NCBI GenBank assembly: GCA_003170295.1
Contig: PNAJ01000133.1
Span: forward strand, 92,801-156,800
DNA length: 64,000 nucleotides
Reading direction: 5' to 3'
Origin: Bryobacterales bacterium
GTDB lineage: Bacteria > Acidobacteriota > Terriglobia > Bryobacterales > Bryobacteraceae
A program made the position numbers and the translations under genes. Positions 53,323 to 62,610 of the stretch are shown one piece after another. The notes beneath the pieces were generated by a model. That model saw only the letters and a program-made list of their open reading frames with translations, was not told the origin of the DNA and did not search any database. How positions within the stretch are numbered: the first letter of the stretch is position 1; each line of letters starts with the position of its first letter.

Positions 53323-53971
53323 ACGTCTCGCCCGCGTTGAGGAGCGAATCCAAGACGCCGCTCTCCGCGCGGGCCGCAAGCGCGAAGAAATCACGCTGAT
53401 CGCTGTCACTAAAAAATTTCCGGCAGAGGTGACGCGTGAAGCGTACGAGCTCGGTCTGCGCTGCTTCGGCGAGAATTACGTGCAGGAGTTCGAACGCAAA
53501 CATCCCGCGCTCGCCGACCTGACCGGCGTCGAATATCACCTGATCGGACATCTTCAGTCGAACAAAGCGCGCATCGCGGGAGAATTGTTCCAGGTGATAG
53601 AAACCGTCGATTCAGAGAAACTCGCCAAGCGTCTGGAGCAATCGAACCGGCCTCTCGAAATCATGATTGAGGTCAAACTCTCGCACGAAGAATCCAAAGA
53701 AGGTGCGGCGCCTGAAGAGCTCCCGGCACTGATTGCCGCGATTCGCGCGTGTCCGAACCTGCATCTCACCGGCCTGATGACCATGCCTCCTTGGTGCGAC
53801 GATCCCGAGGTCACGCGTCCTTACTTCCGCCGCCTCGCCGCACTCGCGCGCGAACACGGGCTCGCGAAATTATCGATGGGCATGTCGCACGACCTCGAAG
53901 CGGCGATCGAAGAGGGCTCCACGCACGTCCGCGTCGGCACCGCTCTGTTCGGTCCCCGCAAGAAAGAGTAA
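53312..53971 (+). CDS. YggS-family PLP homeostasis protein
   Basis: 219 residues from GTG 53312, preceded by GGAGG at five bases; a TTG at 53300 is the alternative. The single-domain alanine-racemase-like barrel shows the PLP lysine (Lys34 in LIAVTKKFP), [59 protein letters not shown]. Family members bind PLP without known catalysis and buffer free PLP. The start lies inside hutI, so translation is coupled to the histidine-utilisation genes. Confidence 0.95.
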   Translation: MLSERLARVEERIQDAALRAGRKREEITLIAVTKKFPAEVTREAYELGLRCFGENYVQEFERKHPALADLTGVEYHLIGHLQSNKARIAGELFQVIETVDSEKLAKRLEQSNRPLEIMIEVKLSHEESKEGAAPEELPALIAAIRACPNLHLTGLMTMPPWCDDPEVTRPYFRRLAALAREHGLAKLSMGMSHDLEAAIEEGSTHVRVGTALFGPRKKE

Positions 53972-53974
53972 CGA

Positions 53975-55063
53975 GTGACAGTTGGCTTCTTCGCGCCTCG
54001 CCCGCCCGCCAAAACCGGTGTCGCGGATTACGCTGAAGCTCTGCTCCAGGCTCTTCGCGAGCATGGTGACGTAAAAGTTGACGCTCACAAATCGGACGTT
54101 GCCCTTTACCACATCGGCAACAATCAACTGCACGGCGCAATTTACGATCGCGCTCTCGAGCATCCCGGCGTCGTCGTCCTGCATGACGCGGTATTGCAGC
54201 ATTTTTTCCTCGGACGACTCACCGCGCAGCAATACGCCGAGGAATTTACTTTTAATTACGGAGAATGGACACGCTCCCAGGCCGAGGATTTGTGGAAACA
54301 TCGCGCCCGTTCCGCGGCGGACCCGCGCTATTTCGCGTGGCCTATGTTGAAGCGCATCGCGACTACCGCACGCGCCGTCGTGGTCCACAATCCGGCCGCT
54401 ATCGCGATTGTCCGCCAGCATGCCCCTCATGCGAACGTCATAGAAATCCCGCATCTCTTCGTCCAACCGGCGACGCCGTCCATGATCGACACTCTGCGAT
54501 TCCGAAACGAGCTCGGCCTCGGCCCGCGAACGCTGCTCGCCGGTCTGTTCGGTCATCAACGCGAATCGAAACGCTTACCTGTTGTGCTCCGAGCGCTTGA
54601 ACGAGTACGGAATAACGACGTCCGTCTTCTCATCGCGGGCTCGTTTGCATCGCCGGATCTGGAACGCTCACTCGCGGGACAATTGGAAGGTCCCCGAATT
54701 CTTCGCGCAGGCTATCTTTCTGAATCCGATTTCTGGCGCTACGCCGCCGCCGTCGATCTTTGCATCAATCTGCGATATCCCACGGCCGCGGAAACCTCCG
54801 GCATCGCGATCCGCATGATGGGAATCGGCAAGCCGCTTGTGTTTTCCCAAGGTGACGAGATCGCGCGCATCCCTGAAAACGCCTGCCTGCGGGTCGAAAC
54901 AGGTCCCGCCGAGGAAGAGCTTCTGGCCGGCTATATCGCCTGGCTCGCCCGCGATCGCGATGCCGCGGAAGAGATCGGACGTCGCGCCGCCACGCACATT
55001 GCACGGCATCACGCGATCGAAACCGTCGCCGCTCGCTATTGGGAAGTTCTCAAAAAAGCGTGA
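53975..55063 (+). CDS. Glycosyltransferase, GT4-like
   Basis: 362 residues, GTG start three bases after the yggS stop. The N-terminus FFAPRPPAKTGVADYAEALLQAL is the GT4 acceptor-side loop. The C-terminal half has LLAGLFGHQRESKRLPVVLRAL, RLLIAGS and a donor-site region ETSGIAIRMMGIGKPLVFS in place of the usual EGFGLP block. Probably cytosolic, making a surface polysaccharide or glycolipid. It is the last gene of the hut-linked run; the functional tie to histidine degradation is unclear. It overlaps the convergent secretin by 14 bases. Confidence 0.86.
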   Translation: MTVGFFAPRPPAKTGVADYAEALLQALREHGDVKVDAHKSDVALYHIGNNQLHGAIYDRALEHPGVVVLHDAVLQHFFLGRLTAQQYAEEFTFNYGEWTRSQAEDLWKHRARSAADPRYFAWPMLKRIATTARAVVVHNPAAIAIVRQHAPHANVIEIPHLFVQPATPSMIDTLRFRNELGLGPRTLLAGLFGHQRESKRLPVVLRALERVRNNDVRLLIAGSFASPDLERSLAGQLEGPRILRAGYLSESDFWRYAAAVDLCINLRYPTAAETSGIAIRMMGIGKPLVFSQGDEIARIPENACLRVETGPAEEELLAGYIAWLARDRDAAEEIGRRAATHIARHHAIETVAARYWEVLKKA

Positions 55064-56648
55064 CCGGCTTCGTCTCCGTGCCCACCCAAATTGGTTTCGA
55101 TTCGTATTCCCACGGCGGCAGTTCCACCAGGTGCGGACGCAGTACCAAAAGAACCTGGCTCGAACTGTGGTCGATAGTATTCGAACGCAGCAGATGCCCG
55201 ACCCAGGGAATGCTCGCCAGTCCGAAAATCCCCGACCGAGTTACCCCATCCGTGCTGCTCAGCAATCCCGCGACAATGGCCGATTCGTCCATTCCGAGCC
55301 GCACTTTACCTTCGTACTTGCGCGTGGAAATGGTCGGCAGGCCGTCCGCGTTGATCGAGCCCAGCACCCGGAACTCGCTACTGATGTCGAGCGTCACTTC
55401 GCCCTTTTCGTGTACCGAAGGAGTAATCTTCAACGACAGCCCCAAGTCCTCAAAGTTGACCGTAGGCGGCGCAATCAGCCCCGAGCTTCCACCTGTGCCG
55501 ATCGTGCTCGTGCTTCCGCCCGAATAACTCGCCGTAATCACCGGATATCGTTGGCCGACATGCAGCGTCGCAGCCTGGCCGTCAAGCGTCACGATTTGCG
55601 ATTTCAAGATGACGTCCGAGCTTGACTTCGTGAACGTCGCGAGCACGGTCGAGCTCATGATGCCGACTCCAAAAAATGTCGCGCCGCCGCCGAACGTCAA
55701 GAATTGCGTGAAACCTGACGGCGTGCCCGGAGAATTGTGCAGAAACTTGGTGCCGAAATCGACCAGCGCGGACGAAGTCGCCGGCAACTGCAGCCCGTAG
55801 CCGAGCGACGAATTCTTCGTCACCTCCAGGAACTCGACGTCCACCTCCACCTGCGCCCGCGACCGCGAAAGATCCGCAAAAATCGCGCGCGCCGCCTCCA
55901 CCTTCGACACTTGATCCCGCAGGTACACCACGCGCTTCACCGGATCGACGCTGATCTTGCGAATCTCCAGCATCTGCTGCACCGCCGTCACCATCTCCTG
56001 CGATTCCTGCACCGAAATGCGCTCCGGAATCGGAATCGCGATCGCCATCACCGGAGCCATCTCGGCGCGTTTCTGCGTGGTATCGTGCACCACCATCGCC
56101 AGCCGTTCGTTCACGGGAACCAAAAACGAATTCGACAGCGTATCGAGCGCGCGCATTGCATCTTCGAATCGCACATCGGCAATGCGGAACCGGAACGGAG
56201 GCGGCATCTGATAGTCCGCTTCGAACACCACCATCAGTCCGTACGCGGCCATCACTTTTTCGTAAATCGATTTCGCGTCGCCCGTCAGATCGAAGCTCTT
56301 GAGCCCCTGGGGGAATTTCAATCGCGGAGGCATGCGCGCCGTCCGAGCGTCCAAGATATCGTTATCCGTCAGCGCTTCCGCCGTTATCTCCGCTCGTTCC
56401 ACCAGACCCACGTCCAGCCTCGTGCTCGCGGACATCCCCGCATCCGCCTGCAACGCCGCCTTCCGCATCGCGAACTCCACGTTGGCCGGCTGCAACGACG
56501 CCGCTCGCGAATACAGGAGGAACGCGTGTAGCTTATCCCCCGCCTTCTCCGCCTTCTGCCCGGCTTTGTAAAGCCTCTCCGCGAAATCCTCGCCCAGGCT
56601 CACGACGCTCAGAACGCACAATAAGGCGAATGTTTGGAGAAACCGCAC
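55050..56648 (-). CDS. Type II/III secretion-system secretin (GspD/PilQ-like)
   Basis: 532 residues with a signal peptide (RFLQTFALLCVLSVVSLGEDF). A TPR-like stretch (about 20-70), an STN-type domain (KSIYEKVMAAYGLMVVFEADYQMPPPFRF) and a secretin N1 domain (VQQMLEIRKISVDPVKRVVYLRD) precede the C-terminal secretin core (LDGQAATLHVGQRYPVITA; VNFEDLGLSLKITP; VRLGMDESAIVAGLLS; ASIPWVGHLLRS). It should form an outer-membrane pore. No pilus or type II genes are adjacent except the divergent AAA ATPase, so its machine is incomplete here. Confidence 0.92.
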   Translation of the reverse strand: MRFLQTFALLCVLSVVSLGEDFAERLYKAGQKAEKAGDKLHAFLLYSRAASLQPANVEFAMRKAALQADAGMSASTRLDVGLVERAEITAEALTDNDILDARTARMPPRLKFPQGLKSFDLTGDAKSIYEKVMAAYGLMVVFEADYQMPPPFRFRIADVRFEDAMRALDTLSNSFLVPVNERLAMVVHDTTQKRAEMAPVMAIAIPIPERISVQESQEMVTAVQQMLEIRKISVDPVKRVVYLRDQVSKVEAARAIFADLSRSRAQVEVDVEFLEVTKNSSLGYGLQLPATSSALVDFGTKFLHNSPGTPSGFTQFLTFGGGATFFGVGIMSSTVLATFTKSSSDVILKSQIVTLDGQAATLHVGQRYPVITASYSGGSTSTIGTGGSSGLIAPPTVNFEDLGLSLKITPSVHEKGEVTLDISSEFRVLGSINADGLPTISTRKYEGKVRLGMDESAIVAGLLSSTDGVTRSGIFGLASIPWVGHLLRSNTIDHSSSQVLLVLRPHLVELPPWEYESKPIWVGTETKPVTLF

Positions 56649-56745
56649 TACAACAAAAGACGTCCGGCCGCCCTTATTCGTGCAATTTAAACTTCGCGGC
56701 CATTTCCGCCGATAGAACGCCGGGAAGGATCGTACCCCCTTTTAT

Positions 56746-58002
56746 ATGGCTACTTTCGCGCCAGTCCGCTCCACCTTCAACCCGCCGGTTCCTCAGGATT
56801 TCAAGGAGTTAGGCATCTCCGAAACCCTGGTGCTCGACCTCATGCTGCGCCGCCTGCTCATTGAAGGCTATTCGAGCATCGCCGGCATCGGCCGCTCCCT
56901 CCGCCTCTCCCACCACGTGGTCGACCTCATGTTCAAGCACATGCGATCCCAGCAGATGGTCGAGATCAAAGGTATGCTCGGCAACGATTACAGCTTCACT
57001 CTTTCCGCCGCCGGGAAACAGTTGGCCGGAGAGCGATTCCAGATTTCGCAGTATGCCGGCGCCTGCCCCGTTTCGCTCAAGGATTATCATGCCGCCACCC
57101 AGGTCCAATCGGCGCAAGTGCACGTCGACCGCAAGATTCTTCGCGCCGCGTTTAACGACCTCATCGTCACGGACCGCATGCTCGATCAGCTCGGCCCCGC
57201 CATCATTTCTCAAAACTCGATCTTCGTCTACGGCCCCACCGGCAACGGAAAAACCAGTCTCGCCGAGCGCATGCTCCGCGTCTATAAGGATGCGGTCTTG
57301 ATCCCCTACGCCGTCGAAGTCGATAACCAGATCATCAGCCTCTACGATCCCGTGGTCCACCAGCCGATTGAAACCGACGAGGACGATATCGATCCGCGCT
57401 GGCTCCTCTGCAAACGCCCCTGTATCGTGGTCGGCGGCGAATTAATTCCCAGTATGCTCGAGCTGCGCCTCGATGAAGCCTCCGGCATTTACGCCGCACC
57501 TCTGCAAATGAAGGCCAACAACGGCATTTTAATCATCGACGATTTCGGCCGCCAACTCATGTCTCCGCGCGATCTGTTAAATCGCTGGATCGTCCCTCTC
57601 GACCGCCACGTAGATTACCTGACTCTGCGCTACGGCGTAAAATTCCAGATTCCTTTTCAATTAATGGTTGTCTTTTCCACCAACCTGGAGCCTGCCGACC
57701 TTGCCGACGAAGCGTTCCTCCGCCGCATCCATAATAAGATTTACGTGGAAGCAGTCGACGCCGTCAGCTTCGACCAGATATTCGTCCGCGTAGTAGCCTC
57801 GCGCCAAATCCAAGCCGAACCCGATAGCGCCGAGTTTCTCCGCAAACTCTGCCTGAGGGAAGGCCGTACGGAATTGCGAGCCTGTTACCCGGCGGATATC
57901 TGCAACATCCTGCAATCGATCGGCCGCTACGAAGGCCGCGGGCCGATCATGACAAAACCAGAAATGGAACGCGCCGCATCATTGTATTTCGCCAAGAGCT
58001 AG
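56746..58002 (+). CDS. AAA-type ATPase with N-terminal winged-helix-like domain
   Basis: 418 residues. The N-terminal 100 or so contain a DNA-binding-like winged-helix pattern (LRRLLIEGYSSIAGIGRSLRLSHHVVDLMFKHM). Walker A is GPTGNGKT (163-170) and Walker B ILIIDDFG (261-268). An Arg-rich sensor region (FLRRIHNKIYVEAVD) and a lid domain (LRACYPADICNILQSIGRYEGR) follow. No membrane segment. It is divergent from a secretin gene with 97 bases between, which suggests a link to a secretion or pilus system, but the role (motor, chaperone or regulator) is unknown. Confidence 0.85.
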   Translation: MATFAPVRSTFNPPVPQDFKELGISETLVLDLMLRRLLIEGYSSIAGIGRSLRLSHHVVDLMFKHMRSQQMVEIKGMLGNDYSFTLSAAGKQLAGERFQISQYAGACPVSLKDYHAATQVQSAQVHVDRKILRAAFNDLIVTDRMLDQLGPAIISQNSIFVYGPTGNGKTSLAERMLRVYKDAVLIPYAVEVDNQIISLYDPVVHQPIETDEDDIDPRWLLCKRPCIVVGGELIPSMLELRLDEASGIYAAPLQMKANNGILIIDDFGRQLMSPRDLLNRWIVPLDRHVDYLTLRYGVKFQIPFQLMVVFSTNLEPADLADEAFLRRIHNKIYVEAVDAVSFDQIFVRVVASRQIQAEPDSAEFLRKLCLREGRTELRACYPADICNILQSIGRYEGRGPIMTKPEMERAASLYFAKS

Positions 58003-58060
58003 AAACCTGCGGTAGCTCCAATTTTGCGTGGAGTATAATAGGGTCCAGAGGCCGAGCGTC
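58003..58060 (+). promoter_or_regulatory. Possible promoter of the accessory islet
   Basis: TATAAT at 58034-58039, about 22 bases before the UPF0175 GTG start, is a good -10 candidate. No clear -35 at the proper spacing. This marks a likely separate transcription unit from the AAA gene. Confidence 0.4.
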
Positions 58061-58414
58061 GTGAAGCTTCAAATTGAAATCGATGTGGACGACCGGGACG
58101 TCGACAAGAAGCGACTGGAAGCGGATCTTCATAGGGAAGCTGTCCTCCATCTTTTCGCTGATCGCAAGATCCCAGCCGGTCGTGCGACTCGTCTGCTGGG
58201 AACCACGCGCGTCGAGTTTATGGACCTGCTGAAACAGCGCAGCATATCTCATACCGACTACACGGCGGCTGACTTCGCTGAAGACATGGACACGATCGAG
58301 CGCCTCAAACCCGAGATCGAACGGAACGTCGAGGAACTGGTTTGCCCCGGTTTGCCCATTGCTCTCGATTGCGGGTCCGCAGGCCGACGATGCTATTTCC
58401 AGCCTCGTCAATAA
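58061..58414 (+). CDS. UPF0175 family protein (antitoxin-like)
   Basis: 117 residues from the GTG at 58061. The UPF0175 core HREAVLHLFADRKIPAGRATRLLGTTRVEFMDLLKQRSI is a short helix-turn-helix-like fold usually found as the antitoxin partner of PIN-domain (DUF3368) toxins. The C-terminal tail (CPGLPIALDCGSAGRRCYFQPRQ) is not typical and may be a degraded fusion. No PIN toxin gene follows; instead a PRTase/DprA-like pair begins 44 bases downstream. It may be an orphan antitoxin or a regulator of the islet. Confidence 0.8.
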   Translation: MKLQIEIDVDDRDVDKKRLEADLHREAVLHLFADRKIPAGRATRLLGTTRVEFMDLLKQRSISHTDYTAADFAEDMDTIERLKPEIERNVEELVCPGLPIALDCGSAGRRCYFQPRQ

Positions 58415-58458
58415 TGTGGTCTTAGTGCTGCGGTAGGAAGCATAGTTGGCAGGAATAA

Positions 58459-59355
58459 ATGCCTATTATCGATCTGCCCCCCATTCAGGCTGATTTCACG
58501 GAAGACGATATCCGGGCCATGAATGTCATGCGCCACCAACTCCGTACGTCATGGCCAAAGACTCTGTACGCGCCGGAGAAGCCGGATCAGAACTGGAAGC
58601 TGATTCTTCCGTTCGCCAACACCTACTTAAACGCCTTCGCAAGTATGTGCGATCTCAACTATCATCCCCACCACCCAAAAGATCGGCTTACGATTTTCCT
58701 CAACGGCACGGAAGGGGATGAAAAACCGCCGGTCGAGGTCCCACCATGGATTGAAATGGTAGGAAATCCGGTCGCGATGAAGGACTTCTTAGCCATTTCG
58801 TTTGCGCTTGACTACGACAGAGAGGGAGGAGACCCAAAGGAACCACACACTGAAATTGGCAATTTACGCGCACTTGCCAAGCCATACGGAGTAGATACGG
58901 CGACAGCACGAACAAAGAAGGCGGCTGACAAGCTTCTAGGGCATTGCGTCGAGTTCTTGACGACGATGACGTGCTACAGGTCAGCGGATTGCATTGTGGC
59001 GATGCCGCCATCCGACCCATCCAAAGTCTATAATCTGCCCAAATACCTTGCCGAACGCATCGCAGAGACGATGGGGCTGGAAAATCTCACGAAAAACGTT
59101 CGAACCATCGCGCTGCGCAATTCGATCAAGGGCGTTGCTTTGGGCGCCAAATTTGATACCCTGCTGGGAACGATGGAGGTTGATGATGACGTGTTTGGGA
59201 AAAGGCGCGTCATTCTGATTGATGATCTCTATCAATCGGGAACGAGCATGAATTATTGTGGGCTGCTCTTGCGTGAGGCAGGCGCCAAAAAGACTTTCGG
59301 ACTCGCCTGCGAAAAGACGTGCCGCAATGACGACAACGTTAGTGGGAAGATGTAG
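58459..59355 (+). CDS. Phosphoribosyltransferase-fold protein paired with a DprA-like gene
   Basis: 298 residues, cytosolic. The C-terminal third is a type I PRTase fold: CIVAMPPSDPSK, then VALGAKFDTLLG, and the PRPP loop VILIDDLYQSGTS (251-263). The N-terminal 170 residues match nothing I recognise and lack the CxxC zinc pairs of ComF. It is preceded by AGGA six bases before the ATG. The DprA-like gene starts two bases after its stop, so the two are surely co-expressed. ComF-type PRTases cooperate with DprA in DNA uptake; a diverged version of that pair, or a conflict module, is inferred. Confidence 0.82.
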   Translation: MPIIDLPPIQADFTEDDIRAMNVMRHQLRTSWPKTLYAPEKPDQNWKLILPFANTYLNAFASMCDLNYHPHHPKDRLTIFLNGTEGDEKPPVEVPPWIEMVGNPVAMKDFLAISFALDYDREGGDPKEPHTEIGNLRALAKPYGVDTATARTKKAADKLLGHCVEFLTTMTCYRSADCIVAMPPSDPSKVYNLPKYLAERIAETMGLENLTKNVRTIALRNSIKGVALGAKFDTLLGTMEVDDDVFGKRRVILIDDLYQSGTSMNYCGLLLREAGAKKTFGLACEKTCRNDDNVSGKM

Positions 59356-59357
59356 GT

Positions 59358-60284
59358 ATGGCAGCTCACGCATTCGATTTGATGACGCTGCTCGATGCCC
59401 CAGGCGTGGGTCCAAGCCGGGTCCGCAAACTGCTAAAACGTTGGAAAAACACACCCAATGTGCCCGTGACGGAAGGTCGTCTCATGCAAGATGTGCTGAC
59501 ACCCACTCAGATCGCATCTCTGCCCGAGGCCCGAGAACGGGTTAAGGGCCATTGGGATGAATTGCGCAAGCGCGGCGCTTACGCACTTTCGATCATAGAT
59601 GATGATTATCCGACTGGTCTCAGAGACGCCCTTGGAGAATCCGCTCCGGTACTTCTGCTCTGCCTCGGCAATCTTGAATTGCTCAATCACATCTCTGTCG
59701 GTTTTTGCGGTTCTCGTGAAGCGAGCGAGAAAGGCATTGCGACGGCCCGCGACTCTGCGGCCTTGCTAGCGCGCGAAAAAATTAACATCGTCTCTGGATT
59801 CGCAGCCGGTGTCGATATGAACGCCCACAGGGCCGCGTTAGCGGCAGGAGGAACCACAACCGTCGTCCTTGCCGAAGGAATTTTGCGATTCCGCGTGAAG
59901 AAGGAGATTCGCGATTTTTGGGACAAGGCTAGAACGCTTGTTGTGAGCGAATTTGGTCCAAACCTGCCATGGAGCGTCGCACACGCTATGCAGAGGAATC
60001 ACACCATCTGTGGACTCTCGCGAGCGATGGTGTTGATCGAGGCCCGGACTACGGGGGGCAGTATTCAGGCTGGTCGCGATTGCCTCGATATCGGGTTACC
60101 CTTGTTCGCCGCCGTTTACGAGGGCTCACCGGATTCAGCGTCGGGTAACGAAGAGTTGCTGAAGCGGGGAGCCCAACGCTTGATGAAGAGCAGGTCTCTC
60201 AATCTACCAAATATTAAGCCCATTCTCCAGTCAATTGCTGAGCCGGCACGTACGACCTACGCCGGAGGCACTGTTTTTGCGTAG
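59358..60284 (+). CDS. DprA/Smf-like Rossmann-fold protein
   Basis: 308 residues. The N-terminal LLDAPGVGPSRVRKLLKRWK is a helix-hairpin-helix-like motif. The DprA Rossmann core follows with GFCGSREAS (Gly118-Arg120), IVSGFAAGVDMNAHRAAL (145-162), SEFGPNLPW and QRNHTICGLSRAMVLIEARTTGGS. Canonical DprA loads RecA onto incoming single-stranded DNA. This protein keeps the DprA fold but lacks the usual C-terminal winged helix and has altered motif residues (AEGILRFRVKK in place of GxGxDxxYP). It is the second gene of a two-gene cassette with a PRTase. The housekeeping dprA is presumably elsewhere. Confidence 0.87.
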   Translation: MAAHAFDLMTLLDAPGVGPSRVRKLLKRWKNTPNVPVTEGRLMQDVLTPTQIASLPEARERVKGHWDELRKRGAYALSIIDDDYPTGLRDALGESAPVLLLCLGNLELLNHISVGFCGSREASEKGIATARDSAALLAREKINIVSGFAAGVDMNAHRAALAAGGTTTVVLAEGILRFRVKKEIRDFWDKARTLVVSEFGPNLPWSVAHAMQRNHTICGLSRAMVLIEARTTGGSIQAGRDCLDIGLPLFAAVYEGSPDSASGNEELLKRGAQRLMKSRSLNLPNIKPILQSIAEPARTTYAGGTVFA

Positions 60285-60508
60285 GCGAACCGGAACTGGG
60301 GAAACTGGGGACGAGATTTCTCACTTTGTTGCCGACACGCTTTGCCCGGCGATTTTTCCTGGACGCCCTGGTCGATCCCGTCGGCCTCTCCTTGCGATCT
60401 TCAAATCGGCGTCGAATGCGACCGAAGTGCGCAGTTGCGCTCATCGACTAGTCAAGAGTTTCCGTGGCGTCGAAATTAATCCGCGTCACGCGCACATTTA
60501 ATGACTGC
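60285..60508. other. Intergenic stretch without credible gene
   Basis: 224 bases between the DprA-like gene and the small membrane protein. Overlapping open frames on both strands have no conserved look. A short CTGGGGACGAGATTTCTC string resembles a degraded end of the GGGGACAG element. Nothing else was seen. Confidence 0.5.
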
Positions 60509-60661
60509 CTAGAGTCCTCGTCTTCCCACAAGCAAGTAAATAACGAGAACTATGAGCACAAGACCGCCGATGCCACCCCCAACCATGGGACCGCCATAAT
60601 AGTAACCGCCGCCTCCCCCGAAAAGCAGCAGCAAAATCAGAATGATCAAAAGTAGGTTCAT
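60509..60661 (-). CDS. Tiny Gly-rich membrane protein (DUF3309-like)
   Basis: 50 residues from the ATG at 60661. Two hydrophobic helices (LLLIILILLLLFGGGGG and IGGLVLIVLVIYLLVG) flank YYYGGPMVGGG. It matches the short DUF3309-type pattern of widespread proteins of about 50 residues with unknown role, often stress-linked. GGAG lies nine or so bases upstream. The longer frame to 60730 is not needed. Confidence 0.75.
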   Translation of the reverse strand: MNLLLIILILLLLFGGGGGYYYGGPMVGGGIGGLVLIVLVIYLLVGRRGL

Positions 60662-60898
60662 GTCCGGATTCTCCGCGACGTTTACTATAGCGCGAATACT
60701 ACACCGCAAGCCAGTCCTAGGGGCCGGCACAGCGTCATCAGGGTTGCAAATTCACCGGAAAACCGCGCGATTCCGTCGATAAGGTACCGTAGTGAACGAA
60801 GCACCGGCGTTAATCCTCGATCACGCTCTTCTGTCAAACGGAACAACCCGGCTACGCCCGAGTGACCGCCGACCCCCGCAAAGAGACTCCTTTCGCCA

Positions 60899-62569
60899 AT
60901 GAGAACGCGTCTGTTCGGAAGCGCGGGAATGGTGCGCCCTCTCGTTGAGAAGCTGCTCGCCAAGTGGCTTCCGAGCTTCAGGCAGCCGTCCGAGGCCGAG
61001 CTTCTTGAAAGCGAGAAGCGTTTTAGACAATTAGTCGAAGGCGCGCCCGAGGGCATTTACATTAACACCGGCCACCTTTTTCGCTATCTCAATCCTGCGG
61101 CTCTCAGACTGTTTGGAGCCGGCGCTCTGGAGCAGCTCGTCGGCCAATCCGTCCTCGATAGGTACCACCCCTTCTATCGCGCGATCGGCGCCGAGCGGAT
61201 GCGAACCCTGCTCGAGGATCGGGTAGCAGTCCCCGTCGTTGAGCAGCAATGCTTCCGGCTGGATGGAACCGTTTTCGACGTCGAGGTCTCCGCGGTGCCG
61301 TTCCGTTTCGAGAGGCACGATGGCGCGGTCGTGTACATCCGCGATATCACCGCCCGCAAGAAGAGCGAACAGGATCGCCTCAACTTGCTCCAGCACGCGA
61401 AAGAACTGGCCGAATCCGCGAGCCGCCACAAGAGCGAGTTTCTGGCCAACATGAGCCATGAAATCCGCACCCCAATGAACGCCATCATCGGCATGACGCA
61501 GTTGACTCTCGAGACTCCTCTAAGTGAGGACCAGTACGATTCCCTGAGCACCGTGAAAAGTTCGGCGAAGGCTCTGCTTCGCCTGCTCAACGACATTTTG
61601 GATTTTTCGAAAGTGGAAGCCGGTAAGTTAGAGCTCGATTCGTCCGTCTTCGATCTGCGGCGCTCGATTGCCGACGTGGTCCGCACGCTCTCTCCGGGCG
61701 CCGCGGAAACCGGCGTCATGCTCGATTCGCGCATCGATCCTGGCGTGCCGGATTTTCTCCTGGGTGACGAGCATCGCCTCCAGCAAGTGCTGATGAACCT
61801 CGCCGGAAACGCCCTGAAATTCACCCACCACGGAAAGGTTCGCATCGAGGCCAGCGTCGAGTCGCAGGATGCCGCAGGCGTGACCATTCATCTCATGGTC
61901 GCCGACACAGGCGTCGGCATTCCACTCGAGAAACAGACCATCATCTTCGCGCCGTTTGAGCAGGCCGACGGATCCACTACGCGCAAGTATGGCGGAACCG
62001 GTTTAGGACTCGCCATCTCAACCAAGCTCGCGCACCTGATGGACGGCGATTTGCGCGTCGAAAGTCCGTGGCGCGATCCTGAGACCGGGCATCTGGTCGC
62101 CGGCAGCGCATTCCATTTCACCGCGCGATTTAAGGAAGGGCAAGCGCCCGCTTGCGTGGAAATGCAAGACGCGGCGCCCAGCCTTCGCGGCCTGCGCGTT
62201 CTGCTTGCTGAAGACAACGCGGTCAACCGGAAGCTCGCCCTGCGCCTGCTCGAAAAAAACGGCCACCACGTTTTCGTCGCAGCCAATGGGCGCGAAGCCG
62301 TGACGCTGTTCCATCGCGAAGATCTCGACGTCGTGCTGATGGATTTGCAAATGCCGGAGATGGACGGCTTCCAAGCCACCGCCGCAATCCGCGCTTCGGA
62401 GAAATTGCGAGGAGGCCACGTGCCCATCGTCGCGCTGACAGCACACGCGCTGACCGGCGATCGCGAGCACTGCCTCGCGAGCGGAATGGACGGCTACCTT
62501 GCCAAACCGTACAGCATGGAAGAGCTAAATCGAGCATTGGTAGAAGCCATGCAAATTATGGTCATTTAA
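60899..62569 (+). CDS. Cytosolic PAS hybrid sensor histidine kinase with receiver
   Basis: 556 residues with no membrane helices. A PAS domain (about 36-155, [32 protein letters not shown]) leads to HisKA with His187 ([14 protein letters not shown]), HATPase motifs [20 protein letters not shown] and [10 protein letters not shown], and a C-terminal receiver ([11 protein letters not shown]) with Asp482 ([13 protein letters not shown]) and Lys in LAKPYS. It lacks an HPt domain. It shares its core with the kinase at 25606-27405 but not the sensor. Its last codons (MQIMVI and stop) lie inside a 55-base dispersed repeat. Confidence 0.94.
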   Translation: MRTRLFGSAGMVRPLVEKLLAKWLPSFRQPSEAELLESEKRFRQLVEGAPEGIYINTGHLFRYLNPAALRLFGAGALEQLVGQSVLDRYHPFYRAIGAERMRTLLEDRVAVPVVEQQCFRLDGTVFDVEVSAVPFRFERHDGAVVYIRDITARKKSEQDRLNLLQHAKELAESASRHKSEFLANMSHEIRTPMNAIIGMTQLTLETPLSEDQYDSLSTVKSSAKALLRLLNDILDFSKVEAGKLELDSSVFDLRRSIADVVRTLSPGAAETGVMLDSRIDPGVPDFLLGDEHRLQQVLMNLAGNALKFTHHGKVRIEASVESQDAAGVTIHLMVADTGVGIPLEKQTIIFAPFEQADGSTTRKYGGTGLGLAISTKLAHLMDGDLRVESPWRDPETGHLVAGSAFHFTARFKEGQAPACVEMQDAAPSLRGLRVLLAEDNAVNRKLALRLLEKNGHHVFVAANGREAVTLFHREDLDVVLMDLQMPEMDGFQATAAIRASEKLRGGHVPIVALTAHALTGDREHCLASGMDGYLAKPYSMEELNRALVEAMQIMVI

Positions 62570-62610
62570 GGCTCCGTCAGAGCACTTTGTTGATGTTTTA
62601 TGGCGTTTTA
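62556..62610 (-). repeat. TAAAACGCC...GACCATAA repeat, copy 2
   Basis: Fills the whole gap between two convergent genes. Read on the minus strand it begins with the TAA stop of rhaI and ends inside the 3' coding end of the kinase. It matches 31770-31824 at about 48 of 55 bases. Confidence 0.8.

Noticed and set aside
60214-60501. Small open frames on both strands in 60214-60501
   Set aside because: Mutually overlapping, Arg-rich and without conserved features or start signals; treated as non-coding.
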